A stretch of DNA of 64,000 bases. Origin: Gentiana macrophylla (Eukaryota; Streptophyta; Magnoliopsida; Gentianales; Gentianaceae). Numbering within the stretch: the first letter of the stretch is position 1; the number at the start of each line of letters is the position of its first letter. The stretch is taken from NCBI GenBank assembly GCA_026214975.1, contig CM047809.1:29485977-29549976 (forward strand). Direction: 5' to 3'. The position numbers and the translations under genes were made by a program. Under the pieces are notes generated by a model. The model worked only from the letters and a program-made list of their open reading frames with translations. It did not search any database and was not told the origin of the DNA. Of the stretch, positions 22,440 through 34,261 are shown piece after piece.

Positions 22440-23390
22440 GGTTCGTGATCAATTTAATGCCAAAAACGCAGTCTGATCGATGGTTGATTGACGGAAATGG
22501 AACCGTTGAAACAAGATTTCCACCGTTCAGATTCAAGGATAAGAAGGGACGAACAAGCCCTCCAAATTTCGTGACGATCGGAGTCCGTTTAGATAGCCGA
22601 TCGTCGCCGGAAAGTTGTCAGCCAGAATAAAGAAAAAAACGCAGCACCCAAAAACGCAGCAAGATCGGCGGCTAATTTATGGAGTTTGAACCGTTGGAAT
22701 TAAAATCCCACCGTTCAGAGTGAATAATATGGAGGGACGAACAAACCCTCAAAATTTTGTGCCGATCGGAGTCCGGTTACATCCCGTCCGTCGCCAAGAA
22801 GTTGCTCTTTGTATCAAAAATGCAAAGAGCAGCCAAAAAAAGCGGTCAGATCGATGGATTATTTCCGGAGTTTCAACCGTTGGAACTAGATTTCCACCGT
22901 TCATATCCAAGGATTAGGAGGGTCGAACAAGCCCACCAAATTTCATGCTGATCGGAGTTGTTTTGAGTCCCGATCGTCGCAAATAAGTTGTCTTTGTATT
23001 ATAGAAACGCAGCAGAACCCTAATCTGCAGGTTCCAAGTCGGCTGAATATTCCCGAAAATTGAACCGTTGGAACAAGATTTCCACCGGTCAGATTCAAGA
23101 ATTATGAATGCCGAGCAAGCCCTCAAAATTCTATTCCGATCGGAGTTCGATTGAACTCTCGATCGTGGCAAAAAAGTTACTGCAGGCACCAAAAACACAG
23201 CAGGATTCTGGACAGCAGCTGCCAGATCGGCGGCTTATTCCCGGAGATTGAGCCATCGAAAGAAAATTTCCACCGGTCACATTGAAGGAAAGTGAAGGAA
23301 GAACAATCCCTCCAAATTTCGTGCCGATCGGAATCCGTTTCGAGGTCTGATTGCCACCGGAAAGACACTGCTGTGGCGCCCCAAAAAGCT
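22440..23390 (+). repeat. five degenerate monomers, ~187 bp period
   Basis: A landmark CCACCGKTCAKATT-like motif recurs at 22520, 22708, 22894, 23082 and 23270 (steps of 188, 186, 188, 188). Each monomer also carries GAACCGTTGGAA-like, GCCGATCGGAGT-like and GATCGTCGCC-like blocks. The homologous array at 56060-57400 has seven monomers. Confidence 0.9.
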
Positions 23391-23599
23391 GCGAGTTATC
23401 TACCGTATCTAGCTATCCACGAAGCGAGTTCTCGAGCTCCAAAGAGCGAGCCGAGCTCTTTAGCTCTCCAGGTTCTTACAATTGTTATTTTAAATTCTTA
23501 TATACTTTGTAAGTCTTTATTATATGTGCAATGTTTTTTATCACAATCACATTGCACCACAAAGACTCGAGATATCGAGCACCGGCATTCGAGCTCTAC

Positions 23600-25410
23600 G
23601 GACTCGTCTTGCCCAAAACCCGAGCTCGACTCGGAGTCGTATTTGGAGCTCACCGATGGGCAAATCTTTAATAAGTCCGAGCTCGCCTCGGCATCATATT
23701 TGGAGCTCTCTCGAGCGTATCTTTTATAAGACCGAGCTCACCTCGGCATCATATTTGAGCTCGGCTCGGCGTTATCTTTATAAGACCGAGCCCGGCTCGG
23801 CGTCATCTTTATAAGACCGAGCTCGCCTCGGCATCATATTTGGAGCTCTCTCGGCGTATCTTTTATAAGTCCGAGCTCGCCTCGCATCATATTTGGAGCT
23901 CTCTCGGCGTATCTTTTATAAGACCGAGCCGCCTCGGCATCATATTTGGAGCTCTCTCGCGCGTATCTTTATAAGTCCGAGCTCGCCTCGGCATCATATT
24001 TGGAGCTCTCTCGAGCATATCTTTTATAAGACCGAGCTTCGCCTCGGCATCATATTTGGAGCTCGGCTCGGCGGTATCTTTTATAAGACCGAGCTCGGCT
24101 CGGCGTCATCTTTTATAAGACCGAGCTCGCCTCGGCATCATATTTGGAGCTCTCTCGAGCGTATCTTTTATAAGACCGAGCTCGCCTCGGCATCATATTT
24201 GAGCTCTCTCTCGGCGTATCTTTTATAAGTCCGAGCTCGCCTCATCATCATTTGGAGCTCTCTCGAGCGTATCTTTATAAGACCGAGCCGCCCTCGGCAT
24301 CATATTGGAGCTCTCTCGAGCGTATCTTTTATAAGTCCGAGCTCGCCTCGCATCATATTTGAGCTCTCTCGAGCATATCTTTTATAAGACCGAGCTTAGC
24401 CCTCGGCATCATATTTGGAGCTCGGCTCGGCGGTATCTTTTATAAGACCGAGCTCGGCTCGGCGTCATCTTTATAAGACCGAGCTCGCCTCGGCATCATA
24501 TTTGGAGCTCTCTCGGCGTATCTTTTATAAGTCCGAGCTGCCTCACTGCATCATATTTGGAGCTCTCTCGGCGTATCTTTTATAAGACCGAGCTTAGCCT
24601 CGGCATCATATTTGAGCTCTCGAGCGTATCTTTATAAGTCCGAGCTCGGCCTCGCATCATATTTGAGCTCTCTCGAGCGTATCTTTTATAAGACCGAGCT
24701 TGGCCTCGGCATCATATTGGAGCTCTCTCGAGCGTATCTTTTATAAATCCGAGCTCGGCCTCGGCATCATATTGGAGCTCTCTCGGCGTATCTTTTATAA
24801 GACCGAGCTCGGCCTCGGCATCATATTTGGAGCTCGGCTCGGCGGTATCTTTATAAGACCGAGCTCGGCTCGGCGTCATCTTTATAAGACCGAGCTCGCC
24901 TCGGCATCATATTTGAGCTCTCTCGAGCGTATCTTTTATAAGTCCGAGCTCGCCTCGACATCATATTTGGAGCTTTCTCGGCGTATCTTTTATAAGTCCG
25001 AGCTCGGCCTCGGCATCATATTTGGAGCTCTCTCGGCGTATCTTTTATAAGTCCGAGCTCGCCTCGACATCATATTTGGAGCTTTCTCGGCGTATCTTTT
25101 ATAAGTCCGAGCTCGGCCTCGGCATCATATTTGGAGCTTTCGAGCGTATCTTTTATAAGTCCGAGCTCGGCCTCGGCATCATATTTGGAGCTCTCTCGGC
25201 GTATCTTTTATAAGACCGACCTTGCCTCGGCATCATATTTGGAGCTCTCTCGAGCGTATCTTTTATAAGACCGAGCTTGGCTCGGCGTCATCTTTATAAG
25301 ACCGAGCTTGGCCTCGGCATCATATTGGAGCTCTCTCGGCGCATCTTTAATAAGACCAAGCTCGCCAAAGATAATATTCGAGCTCGAAGGCAATCTTATG
25401 TAAGTCCGCT
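23600..25410 (+). repeat. ~55 bp minisatellite, about 34 units
   Basis: Units contain ATAAGACCGAGCTCGCCTCG, CATCATATTTGGAGCTC and CGTATCTTTTATAAG. I count about 34 occurrences of ATAAG[A/T]CC. A shorter variant (GAGCTCGGCTCGGCG with GTCATC) recurs every roughly 300-440 bp, near 23757, 24060, 24420, 24835 and 25272, suggesting higher-order organisation. The long frames translated across it merely repeat and are not genes. Confidence 0.92.
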
Positions 25411-27936
25411 TTGCCATCTAAGCATGATACCAACAGACTACACCAAATAAGCTAAGCCTTATCTCAATTAACTGCTTTTACATTTTTATGTTTTGTAATA
25501 AGTCCATGTGACAATTTCATAAATATTCTACTAAGCATGTCTTTCCTCGAGACGCTTTTGTGTTTGTTATGATTTACTGACCTTCACATTGCAAATCTAC
25601 CACGATACAAAATGGCAAAGGCAAAAATTCGACCAAACCTTAAAGCAAAAGAAGTCCATGTGATTAAAAGATAAATGAGGCAAAAGTCAACCACAACTAC
25701 AAATCCTCGACACGATGAAGTCGGAATAATATGGTGAATAAAGCCAAGTCACCGATGCTTATATCACCTCGACACGATCAAATAGAAATAAAACAGTGAA
25801 AAAGCCAAGTCACCGACGAGCTTATATCACTCCCGACCGCCAAGAAGCCACGATGCTAAGCGGTTGGAAGATCCCATGATGGATACCCTATTCGACCAGT
25901 TCGAAGCACCACGAAGTGCGGCGATCGGTGAGTAGGATTTTCAATTCGACCAAGTCGAAGCCCGACGAGGCAAGCGGTCGATTCGAGCTCCGACCAGATA
26001 GCCAAGTCAAGCCGATAAGGCGATAAAGCGATTAGGTCGACTCATATCCAAGTGTACCATGAGTCATGTACTCATACTACACTTTGAGGGCCACAGAGGG
26101 AATTAAGTCCAAAGGACTACACCCATTAAGGCAGCTTTTGCAAGGGAATTAAGTCCAAAGGACTACACCCTAGGCAAATATTCAACAACACAAACAACAT
26201 TCAAAGGAAAGGTCAGAATTCAAAATTCATAATTCAAAAGTCCTGGGGATCGAATCGTGAAAGACAGACAACAAAAAGCGACAAGCAACATATCTTGCAA
26301 AAATTGAAGCAAAATAAAACTAGGCGTCATATTTGGAGCTCACCGATGAGTGAATCTGTAATAAGTCCGAGTTCGACTCGGCATCTTACCTCGGAGCTAT
26401 ATTATTTTGGAACTCACCCTACCGAATCAAGCGGGTCGATCTATCTTATTTTGGAACTCACCCTACCGAATCAAGCGGTCGAGCTATTTTTTTGGAACTC
26501 TCTAGCCGAGCATGGCGGGGACGAGCCTTCTTATTTCGAACTATCCTATGGTTATTGCGACTTTTTGACTAGTGCTGGCGTGATCTCGAGGATCCACTCC
26601 GTAAGGATCTACTCAACGGTCTACGAGGATCCGCAAGTCGGATGCCTTCGATGTCGACGATCAACGCCACAAGTCCTAATAGGGCGAAAACGCAATGGCA
26701 TCGAAGTCCGAGTCGGCACGGCGTAATCGACTCCCAAGAGAGAGAATTTACTAGGGCATCGAGGCCGGGCAACATGATCATTTCGATCGACAGGCCGGTG
26801 AAGCTAAAAGTTCCATGGAACCAAAAGGCTAAGGCATCGAGTTCGACCAAGTCCAAAACTCTCGGCGACATGTGTCATGAGTCATGAACGACAAAAGAAA
26901 CACCACGACACCGAGATCCAGAGCGACATTTACGTATTACGGTCTTATTAGACGGTAAGTAGTACTAGGACATCGTAGGTGAAATATCTATCAACGGCCG
27001 AAAGAGCATCGATTCCGACAAACGAAATGAGACAACCAGGGCATCTCTTCTACCACGCAACAACAAAGAAAAGTCCAAAAATGCTAAAGCATGGAAGACA
27101 AGTTACATATGGTCGTCAAATGGAACTACCAAAGTATAACGAAGATGATGAATCAGATTATACTTTGAAGGCAACAACGAGTCGACATTGAATACTCGAA
27201 AAAGCGAGCAAAGGAATGGGAATCGACATGCAACAAAAGTGTTTGACACCAAATACTTGTAAAAATTTCAGCATTTATAACAAAAAGCCTAGTCACAAAG
27301 ATCGCCAAATATGATCCAAACCTAAGGTTCTCATGATACTTGGAGGCGGATATCGACATATATGCATCGACATGAGAGGCCGATGTGCAAATAAGGCCAA
27401 AGGCCGCAATAAAGCAAGATGGTCTACTTCAAAGACAAAAGAAAAGAAGGAAAACGTGACTTTTTCAAGGAAAAAAATAAGCCAAGTCCAAATGACCGGC
27501 TAAATGTTTATACTGGAAGCCAAAGACAACGTTTGGTCAAAGCCTAAGAAGAAGCATCATCTCGGCGCTAAGGCAAAGTCTCAAGATCGGCGATCGACAT
27601 TCGAGATCCGAATCGTCAGACTCCAAAGTCGTGGCAAGTCAAATTCTTCGAGAAGTCGACTTCGACCGAGACAGTCCCAAGTTGGACATCTCATCATTCC
27701 TTCGGCGACTACGGCATCAAGTCGATGTCAACTTATCCACACATTATAAGTCCTGGGATGAGATAATGCTAAGATAAAAAAGTTTGCCAAGCGACATGGA
27801 AAGGCCGTATGTCGGACTCCACAGAAGTAAGTCTGCATGGCATATTTAAATTCGAGCATCGGATGACAAAGTGGCGAGATACACCTTTGATAGATCATAC
27901 CGACCTCAAGAGCTCGAGCGAGATCCTGGGGCTTAT
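25411..27936 (+). other. non-coding interior of the LARD-like element
   Basis: No reading frame of substance. 26310-26890 aligns with 58165-58695 in the second copy, showing this is conserved element body rather than captured DNA. A direct repeat GGAATTAAGTCCAAAGGACT occurs twice near 26100-26165. Confidence 0.7.
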
Positions 27937-28436
27937 GGCGACGATACGGATTTCACCCTCCACACCTTGGTCCAAATTATCTATGTGGAAAAGTCCAAGT
28001 ATATTATCCGCGTCGGGTCGAATACGAGACGAATCGGTGATCACCACCGCACCAACCAGATCTTGCAAGTGTTCCATCTCGAGTACCCATGTCGGTGTCC
28101 ATCGAGTCGATACCATGGACTTCAGTCCAGGCTCCTAGGCTCACCATCCAGCAGGTTACTTGGGCAAGAGGGCAAGGCCCATTTAAGGGTAATTATGTCA
28201 ATAGACCAAACCGCCCCAAATTTAGGGCAGAGAAGGACATGTGCCTATAAATACATCATTCCAGGAACTACGTAAGGCTTGATTCCTGGACATTACACAG
28301 GATACGTAGGCAATCCAAGATACATTCTTGGACTCAGCCATAAAACACCAAAATCACCCCCCAAAATCATCCTTGATTCTATCATCCCTAGATTAAATTG
28401 GCCTCAAATTATACATGACAAAATCCAGCATCGTCA
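27937..28436 (+). repeat. 3' LTR of nested element
   Basis: About 500 bp, matching 21884-22391 closely from the GTGGAAAAGTCC block onward. The first ~40 bases are rearranged (TGGCGACGATACGG instead of TGACGATACGG), so the left edge is approximate. Confidence 0.85.
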
Positions 28437-30521
28437 GCGAGCTTATGGGAGCTTTGCCCTCTGATTTTGCTACTGGGGCCGTTATTCAAATCATGGCCTT
28501 CATCGTGATGTGTCGGACAATGAAAATAGAACCCACACTCACTTTGCTGGGACAATTTCACTTATTCTCACGGCGAGGGCTGCTGGGCAAATATCGCCGA
28601 GGACCAAGACGCTATTTCTCACGCCAAATAAGATTCATAGATGGCGGAGCGGATCCTCAAGGTAGAGTCCAAGGTCACCGCCATTTCCTAGGGCGAAAAC
28701 GATAGAAAAATCCACCTTCCATCGACGAGCCTCTAGTTACAGAACGGCGCTATGTTAAAGGACTCATGGCGCTTATACAATCTGATGAGGTCGAGGCCTC
28801 TCTGAGAAACGTCGCTTGGGTCGATCTTCTTGATCAGGCTCTTCCATTAGCGCGCATGGCTGGCCTCGCGGGCCCGGGTAAAGCGGAGCCATTGGTTGCC
28901 ATAGTTCCCGAGGAGAGTGACCCCGATTGGGTAGGAGATTGCCACCTAGGCAAATGTTTTCCTTCTGAGTGTCCTATTTGTGGAGGCTACCAAAGTGAAA
29001 GACCGCCTTGTAAATTTCCTCGCTTTTTATTTGCTCATTTCATAAGTCGTTGTTTTATTCTTTCTTTTGGATCCATTTTTAACGAACCCTTTTTGCAGGT
29101 ATGGACGCCACCAAACGCAGAGCTCAAAAGCAAAGGCTCGATGATGAGCAAGCTAAGGCCCAGCAGGCGGACTTGAAGCAAGTTCTGGGGAAGGTTCCCC
29201 GCACTGTGGATGCCTCTGTTGTCGATGAGACGTACGATCCTACCAAGGCTGCGGCGGCGCCCCAATCTGCAAGCTCAAGCCAGGCTGTTCTCCAAAAAAG
29301 ATCACAAGCGGATGAACCTGTAAAAGAGACCCAAGGCCAGAAGCGATCCAGGATCGAGAAAACCAAGACTGCCGGCGGTGCTGGCAAAGGATCTGATCGC
29401 ATGGATAAGCGAACTGCTGAGGTTATTGTTGAAGAGGTCCCCGGGGGTTGGAGCCGTTGCCGACTGGGACATTGCCCCATGGCTACAAGGGGAAAGAGGC
29501 TATGTGGTTGGATGCCAGTTTCATCCAAGGCCTCGACATGAATATGGCGAGCCAAATTAGGGAGGCTATTGCTGATGTCATTCCCTTAGGTCACCTTGCA
29601 TGGGAATCGCCGTCCGGGGTTCAAATGGAGATCGGGAGGGGAATCACTGCTCCCGTCGTGGTTCAAGATGATGCCCCTGCCAGCGATGAGGTCGCCGAGC
29701 TGAAAGATTTGTCAGGCCAATTTGGAATTGCTGCCTCAATGGTGAGTTTTTATTTGTCTTGTGTTTTTTCATTTCTTTCATACTTTGCGTTTCTAGCGAG
29801 CTTATTACTCTTGTCTCTCTTTCAGCTTGGGACTCGCATAAACAAGGCGATTGAGGCTGCCGAGAAGCGCAAGGCTGAACTGAAGAAAATAACGGCGGAT
29901 CTTGGGGCCTCAAAGAAAGCCAGGGTCACCTCTGAAAACAAAAGCTCGGCGGCGTTGACTGAGGTTGAGCGCATGAAAAAAGCCATGGCGGAGAGCGATA
30001 AACTGGATGTAGAGTTGCAGAAGAAAGTGTTGGCTCTGAGGGAAGAAGCTTGTAAATCTGCCGAAGGGTTAGTGGCCACGCGTAAGGAGATCTCGATTCT
30101 GAAGGAACAGCTCGCTGCAGCGAATAAGGCTACCGAAGAGGCGGGTCCAGCGGCTGTGGAAGCCTACAAGCTTTCTGACGAGTTCTTTGCTTATCAAGAG
30201 GCAAGCTTCGATCAAGGCTTCAACCATCTCGCCCGCTGCCTTTGGGCCTACCATGGTAGGAAGAGCATTACCTTTGAGAAAATGCTTCAGTGGATTGACC
30301 TGTCTCAGTGAACTCCCGAGCTATTGGCCCTTCACCCCGATATTCCTTATGCGGCGGACCACATTGTAGCTATCCAGACTAATCAGGTTAAGCGCGGTGA
30401 CCCAATATGGGATCCTCCTCCGGTGAATCCTGTCAACTTTGCCATCTTGCGAAATCCTCCTGCCGCGAATGATCAACCCGGCGATGAGTATATTGACACT
30501 CCTCCGGCTCTGTTTGAATGA

Positions 30522-31387
30522 TTTTGTTTTTGTTTTGAAACATTTTACTTTCCTACGATCTTGTAATAACTTTGCTTCCGCTTCTCTTTTGAACTATTTG
30601 GCGTCCTCAATTTGATGATTGTAATAATTTAGTATATTACTTTCCGCACACTGATATTGTGGCCGTGTTTGGCTTGTTGAATTTGGTTCGTGGCTGCTTT
30701 TGGCCTCTTAATTTATGTCTTGCACTTGTTTCTTTCAATCTTTTTCACGGATGTATGTGTATGCGGCCCCCTTTATTTTGGCGAGGTCTACTGAGCTCGC
30801 TAAAATAACTAAAGCGGACGAGGTGAAAGTTGATCAAAGATTTCCGTTGCGGCCTCCTTTATTTGGAACAAGGATGATTGCGACCCATATTTCTCACTCG
30901 TCGTTAAAATTTCCCTATCCCCCCTTGTCTTGGGCGGGGCCAGAAGGGGCTCGGGCGAAACAATTTTGCATAATTCTTTGGTCGCTATGGACTTGTGGCA
31001 AATAACAAAGTCGCTGGAGACGCACCTCTGTTTGCTTAATTTGCTTGTTTGAAAATTTCTGATTGCGGCCCCCTAAGTTTGAGGTGAGGTTTGTGTTCGC
31101 CTAAAACTTGAGAACTGAATCGATTGGACTGAACTGACCTTTCTCGACTGGCGTGTCGCCGGGAATCCAGGGATCTGAACCGATTTGACAGTTCATTGGC
31201 AGCGCATGCGTGGTCAATGTGGTCTATAACCTCGGGCTAATAACTGTTGCATGAATATAGGCTAGAATCTTGCCCTGATATCTGACATGCATTAAATGCG
31301 CCCTTTGAATTTTGAACTTCGGATAAACCGCGTGAAGGCCGACCGTAGGATCTTGTTGATCGTGGCCGTTCCTTTGGCTAACCTCTG
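30522..31387 (+). other. spacer between the two antisense genes
   Basis: No coding frame. TTGTAATAA-type signals after 30560 could end the upstream transcript. The stretch leads to a TATA box at 31389. Confidence 0.5.
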
Positions 31388-31388
31388 C

Positions 31389-31396
31389 TATAAAAG
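31389..31396 (+). promoter_or_regulatory. TATA box of antisense gene 1
   Basis: TATAAAAG lies about 70 bases upstream of the ATG at 31458, with a pyrimidine-rich leader between. It is a plausible separate promoter for the smaller antisense gene. Confidence 0.6.
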
Positions 31397-31457
31397 GAGA
31401 AGGCAAGCTTGACTTCATTTTCATTCCTCTTACATAAATTTTTGTTGTGAGAGCCAT

Positions 31458-32254
31458 GTCTTTTTCCATCCGGAGAGGGTAGAGTGCGAGTGTGGAAAGC
31501 CCGTCCCATACGTGATGTATCCCCTTTCTTCCTCACTGCTTCTTCTATTGCCAAAGATCACTTCTGGCGCTATTTTGTCGTGGTCAGACCTGCTAGGGAG
31601 AGGGGTTTAAATGAGAGCAAGGTTGAGGGTGATGGCTCTCTGCTACGGGTGCGACTTTCAGGGTGGGCAGATTTTGTCTCGCCACCCCCAATAGTTTCCA
31701 ATCTTACAATGGTGAGGGAGTTTTACTCCATTTTATCTGAAGTCGCAGCCGAAGGGGTTGCTTGCTGTATTACCCTTCGTGGCGTCGTGGTCACTTTTAC
31801 TCCGGAGGCCATCAATGGCGCCCTCCGTATACCTGCTATCGATCCATCATCCCATTATGAGATCGCTTAGAATCTTGGCGATGAGTCAAGCAAACAGGTT
31901 TGCTTACGCCGAGCAATCTGTGGGCTTTTCCCAGATTCTGAATGGCCTCGCGCACTGGGACCCTCGTCCGATCTGTCTCCCAACAACCTTGAGTGGAACA
32001 AGTTCATCAACTCACGCGCCCTTCCGGCCATGGACCCTGGGGTTGTTAGTGAAGCTGAAGCTCTCCTTTTGTATGCTATCCATGACCCCTAGGTTGACAT
32101 TGATTGGGGGATCCTGATCCACCGCGAGGCAGTTAACTTTGTGGTCTCGATGAACCGTGATCGTCGTATCCCGTTTGCTTCGCTGATAGCCAGGCTATGT
32201 AGTTTAGCTAGGGTGCCGACGCACTTCTTGGACCGTTGTGAGTTCACTGCCTGA
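31458..32254 (+). pseudogene. Tat antisense gene 1, Transposase_32-like protein
   Basis: The start MSF and the following RVWKARPIRDVSPFFLTAS are in different frames (one-base insertion and stop near 31482). The body reads KDHFWRYFVVV, MVREFYSILSE, TLRGVVVTFTPEAINGALRIPAIDPSSHYEIA, the putative plant transposon protein pattern. TAG at 31868 replaces the Trp of the AWDLGD motif kept in the minus copy at 2446-3245. The remainder (RALPAMDPGVVSEAEALLLYAIHDP, stop, VDIDWGILIHREAVNFVVSMNRDRRIPF) reaches TGA at 32252-32254. Together the copies define a ~265-residue protein; role unknown. It converges with the integrase end at 32423. Confidence 0.75.
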
Positions 32255-32422
32255 ATTAGTTCTTTTTTTTTGGCGGCCCCCTTCTTTTTTGGTGAAATCA
32301 AAAGGCGTTGTAGGCCGCGGGTTTGATAGAAACAATTGTACTCCCTCTTTCATGAATGAAGATGTTCTTTTATTTTGATTTCATTCTCCGCATGTTCTGC
32401 TTGCACTTAGCAGATGCACATT

Positions 32423-34261
32423 TTACATGTAATATTTTTTCAAATTATCTGAGTGCCAAGGTCGGTTGTACTCACGGCCTTGGTTATCACTTAGCACATA
32501 AGTCCTCTTTTTGACTACTCGAGTGATCTTCACTAGGCCCTCCCAGCTTTCCGACAGCTTCCCTTTCTTGGCTTCGTGGCCAGTGGCTTGTCTCTTTCGT
32601 AAAACATAATCTCCGACTGCGAAGTGATGATCGCGAATGTGTTTGTCGTGGTGCCGCTTGGCGGCCTGTTTGCAATTGAGCAATCGGCCATATGATTCGA
32701 TCCGCCGCTCCTCTATCAAGTCGAGATCGAGCTCCCTTGTGAGTGGGTTATCGGCCTCGCTGAAATGGGCGACCCTTAAACTTGGTAGGGCCATCTCTAT
32801 CAGGGCCATAACTTCGGATCCATAGGTCAAAGCAAAAGGAGTTTCTCCAGTGGTTGTTTTTCGAGATGTTCTGAGCGCCCATAAAGCTGCGGGGAGGTGA
32901 TCAGGCCATTTACCCGCCTTTTCGCCCAAACTCTTTTTCAGGACGCTGAGTACTTGTTTGTTTGCATTCTCAGCCTGACCATTTCCCTGCGGATAGCATA
33001 CTGACGATTGCCAATGCTTGACGTTGTTCTCTCCACAAAATGTGTCGAACTCTTCTCTGAATTGGGGTCCGTGGTCTGAGACTATTACTCTGGGGACGCT
33101 GAATCTAGTCCATACTTGATCGAGTAAAAAATAGGTTATGTCCTTGGTGTTGATTTTTACCAAGGCTTTGGCCTCGATCCACTTGGTGAAATAGTCCACG
33201 GCGACAACCACATACTCGTATCCGGAGCGGCCCTTTTTCAATGGCCCAATGAGATCGATGGCCCACATGTCGAATGGCCAAGCGGCGATGACGATGCTTT
33301 GCTCGACTGATGGCAGCCTGGGAATATCCGCAAATTTTTGACATACGTCAGCATATGCCTTGGCGTCCTCTGCGAGTTTCGGCCAATAGTACCCGGCCAA
33401 TAAAACCTTTTGAGCAAGAGTGCGGCTAGCGGGGTGGCCACCACACATCCCTTCGTGCAGCTTGGCGAGGACTCCGTCGACTTCTTTAGGTCGTACGCAC
33501 CTTAATAAAGGTTTGGAGAACGATCGCCGGTACAAAACGTCGTTTAAGATAGTGTATCTGGCGGCTCTTCTGACCAGGGCTTTTGCCTCGTTCGGATCCT
33601 CGGGGAGCTTTCCAGAGTCGATATAGGCCCTCATGATATCAATCCAATAGTGGTGGGTGGATCGCAAGTCCATTACCTCGATCCTGTCGATAGCGGGTCC
33701 TGACAGATATTCTACCATAATCGATGGATTGCTTATTTCGTCCTCGCTGGTTAGCTTGGATAAATAATCAGCTCTATGATTATCCTCTCGAGGGATGTTG
33801 GTGAATTTGCAGTATTTCAAGCTGCTTTTGAGCTTTTTGACGAGATTAATATATTTTTGCAAAATTTCGCAGTGGATGCCGAACGAACCGGTCACTTGAT
33901 TGACCACCAACTGGGAATCGCAGAAAACCTGCACATTTTCGACTTTCATGGCCCTGGTGAGCTCAAGTCCTACGATGACTGCCTCGTACTCGGCGTGGTT
34001 GTTCGATGCAGTGAAGTTAAACCTTAGGGCCTTTTCAATTTCCTCCGAAGTTCCAGGCTCTAGTAAAAAGATCCCCGCACCGCAACCTTTGAGGTTGGCG
34101 GCGCCAACGATATAGAGTTGCCAACAATGACTTGTCTGCTGAGGCTCGTCCGCTGTGGTATTCTTGTCGGGGCTATGCTCTGTGCTTGTCTGCTCCAGGA
34201 TTTCTTCGTTGAAGCTCGTTTCTGCGATGAAATCGGGCAGGGCTTGAGCTTTGATAGCTTT
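32423..34261 (-). pseudogene. Tat pol: second (archaeal-type) RNase H and integrase
   Basis: This is one open frame. N-terminal part: QLYIVGAANLKGCGAGIFLLEPG, ALRFNFTASNNHAEYEAVIVGLEL, FCDSQLVVNQVTG, PREDNHRADYLSKL. This is the additional RNase H typical of Tat elements, with its first catalytic Asp lost (IVGA for xVDGA, codon 34106-34108). The integrase zinc region is HEGMCGGHPASRTL...GYYWP with a damaged Cys pair. The core has IDLIGPL, VSDHGPQF and QAENANK, so the D, D and E residues are all present. The C-terminus ends NRPWHSDNLKKYYM. It is separated from RT by an in-frame TGA at 34262-34264 where the family has Arg. Confidence 0.88.

Larger units (their letters stand above)
21884..28436 (+). 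mobile_element. non-coding LTR retrotransposon (LARD-like), nested
   Basis: It lies inside the antisense gene with perfect 5 bp duplication GCGAG (21879-21883, 28437-28441). The LTRs begin TGACGAT and end ATCGTCA. The 5.5 kb interior has no gag or pol frame, so it is a large retrotransposon derivative moved by another element's proteins. It carries a 187 bp-period array, a large ~55 bp minisatellite and a low-complexity remainder. A second copy, truncated by another insertion, is at 55518-58698. Confidence 0.88.
21062..30521 (+). pseudogene. Tat antisense gene 2 (Transposase_28 domain plus coiled coil)
   Basis: It starts MSDGENSLRGDSDEGQ, an acidic N-terminal region. TGA at 21488 interrupts it, then ELPKKPKRK follows. 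The Transposase_28-like domain (IRRRFKIDTDVYRFSLLDY, then FDHFYAGLRPPFDPFFVKICE) is cut by an LTR element and resumes at 28437 as ELMGALPSDFATGAVIQIMAFIVMC. Then come a frameshifted stretch and the WVGDCHLGKCFPSECPICGG segment. An intron (29010-29098) splices Cys across to MDATKRRAQ. A second intron of 84 bases (29742-29825) leads into a long Lys/Glu/Ala coiled coil and the FDQGFNHLARCLWAYHGRKS segment. TGA at 30309 breaks the tail before the stop at 30519. Role unknown; it is convergent with gag-pol. Confidence 0.75.

Noticed and set aside
23524..25213. Several long frames with repeating ELGLGIIFGA or SSLERIFYK-type residues
   Set aside because: They are translations of the ~55 bp minisatellite; frame and length follow array variation, with no non-repeat conserved part.
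23600..25410. CRISPR-like regular array
   Set aside because: Units are contiguous with no unique spacers, and the setting is a plant retrotransposon.
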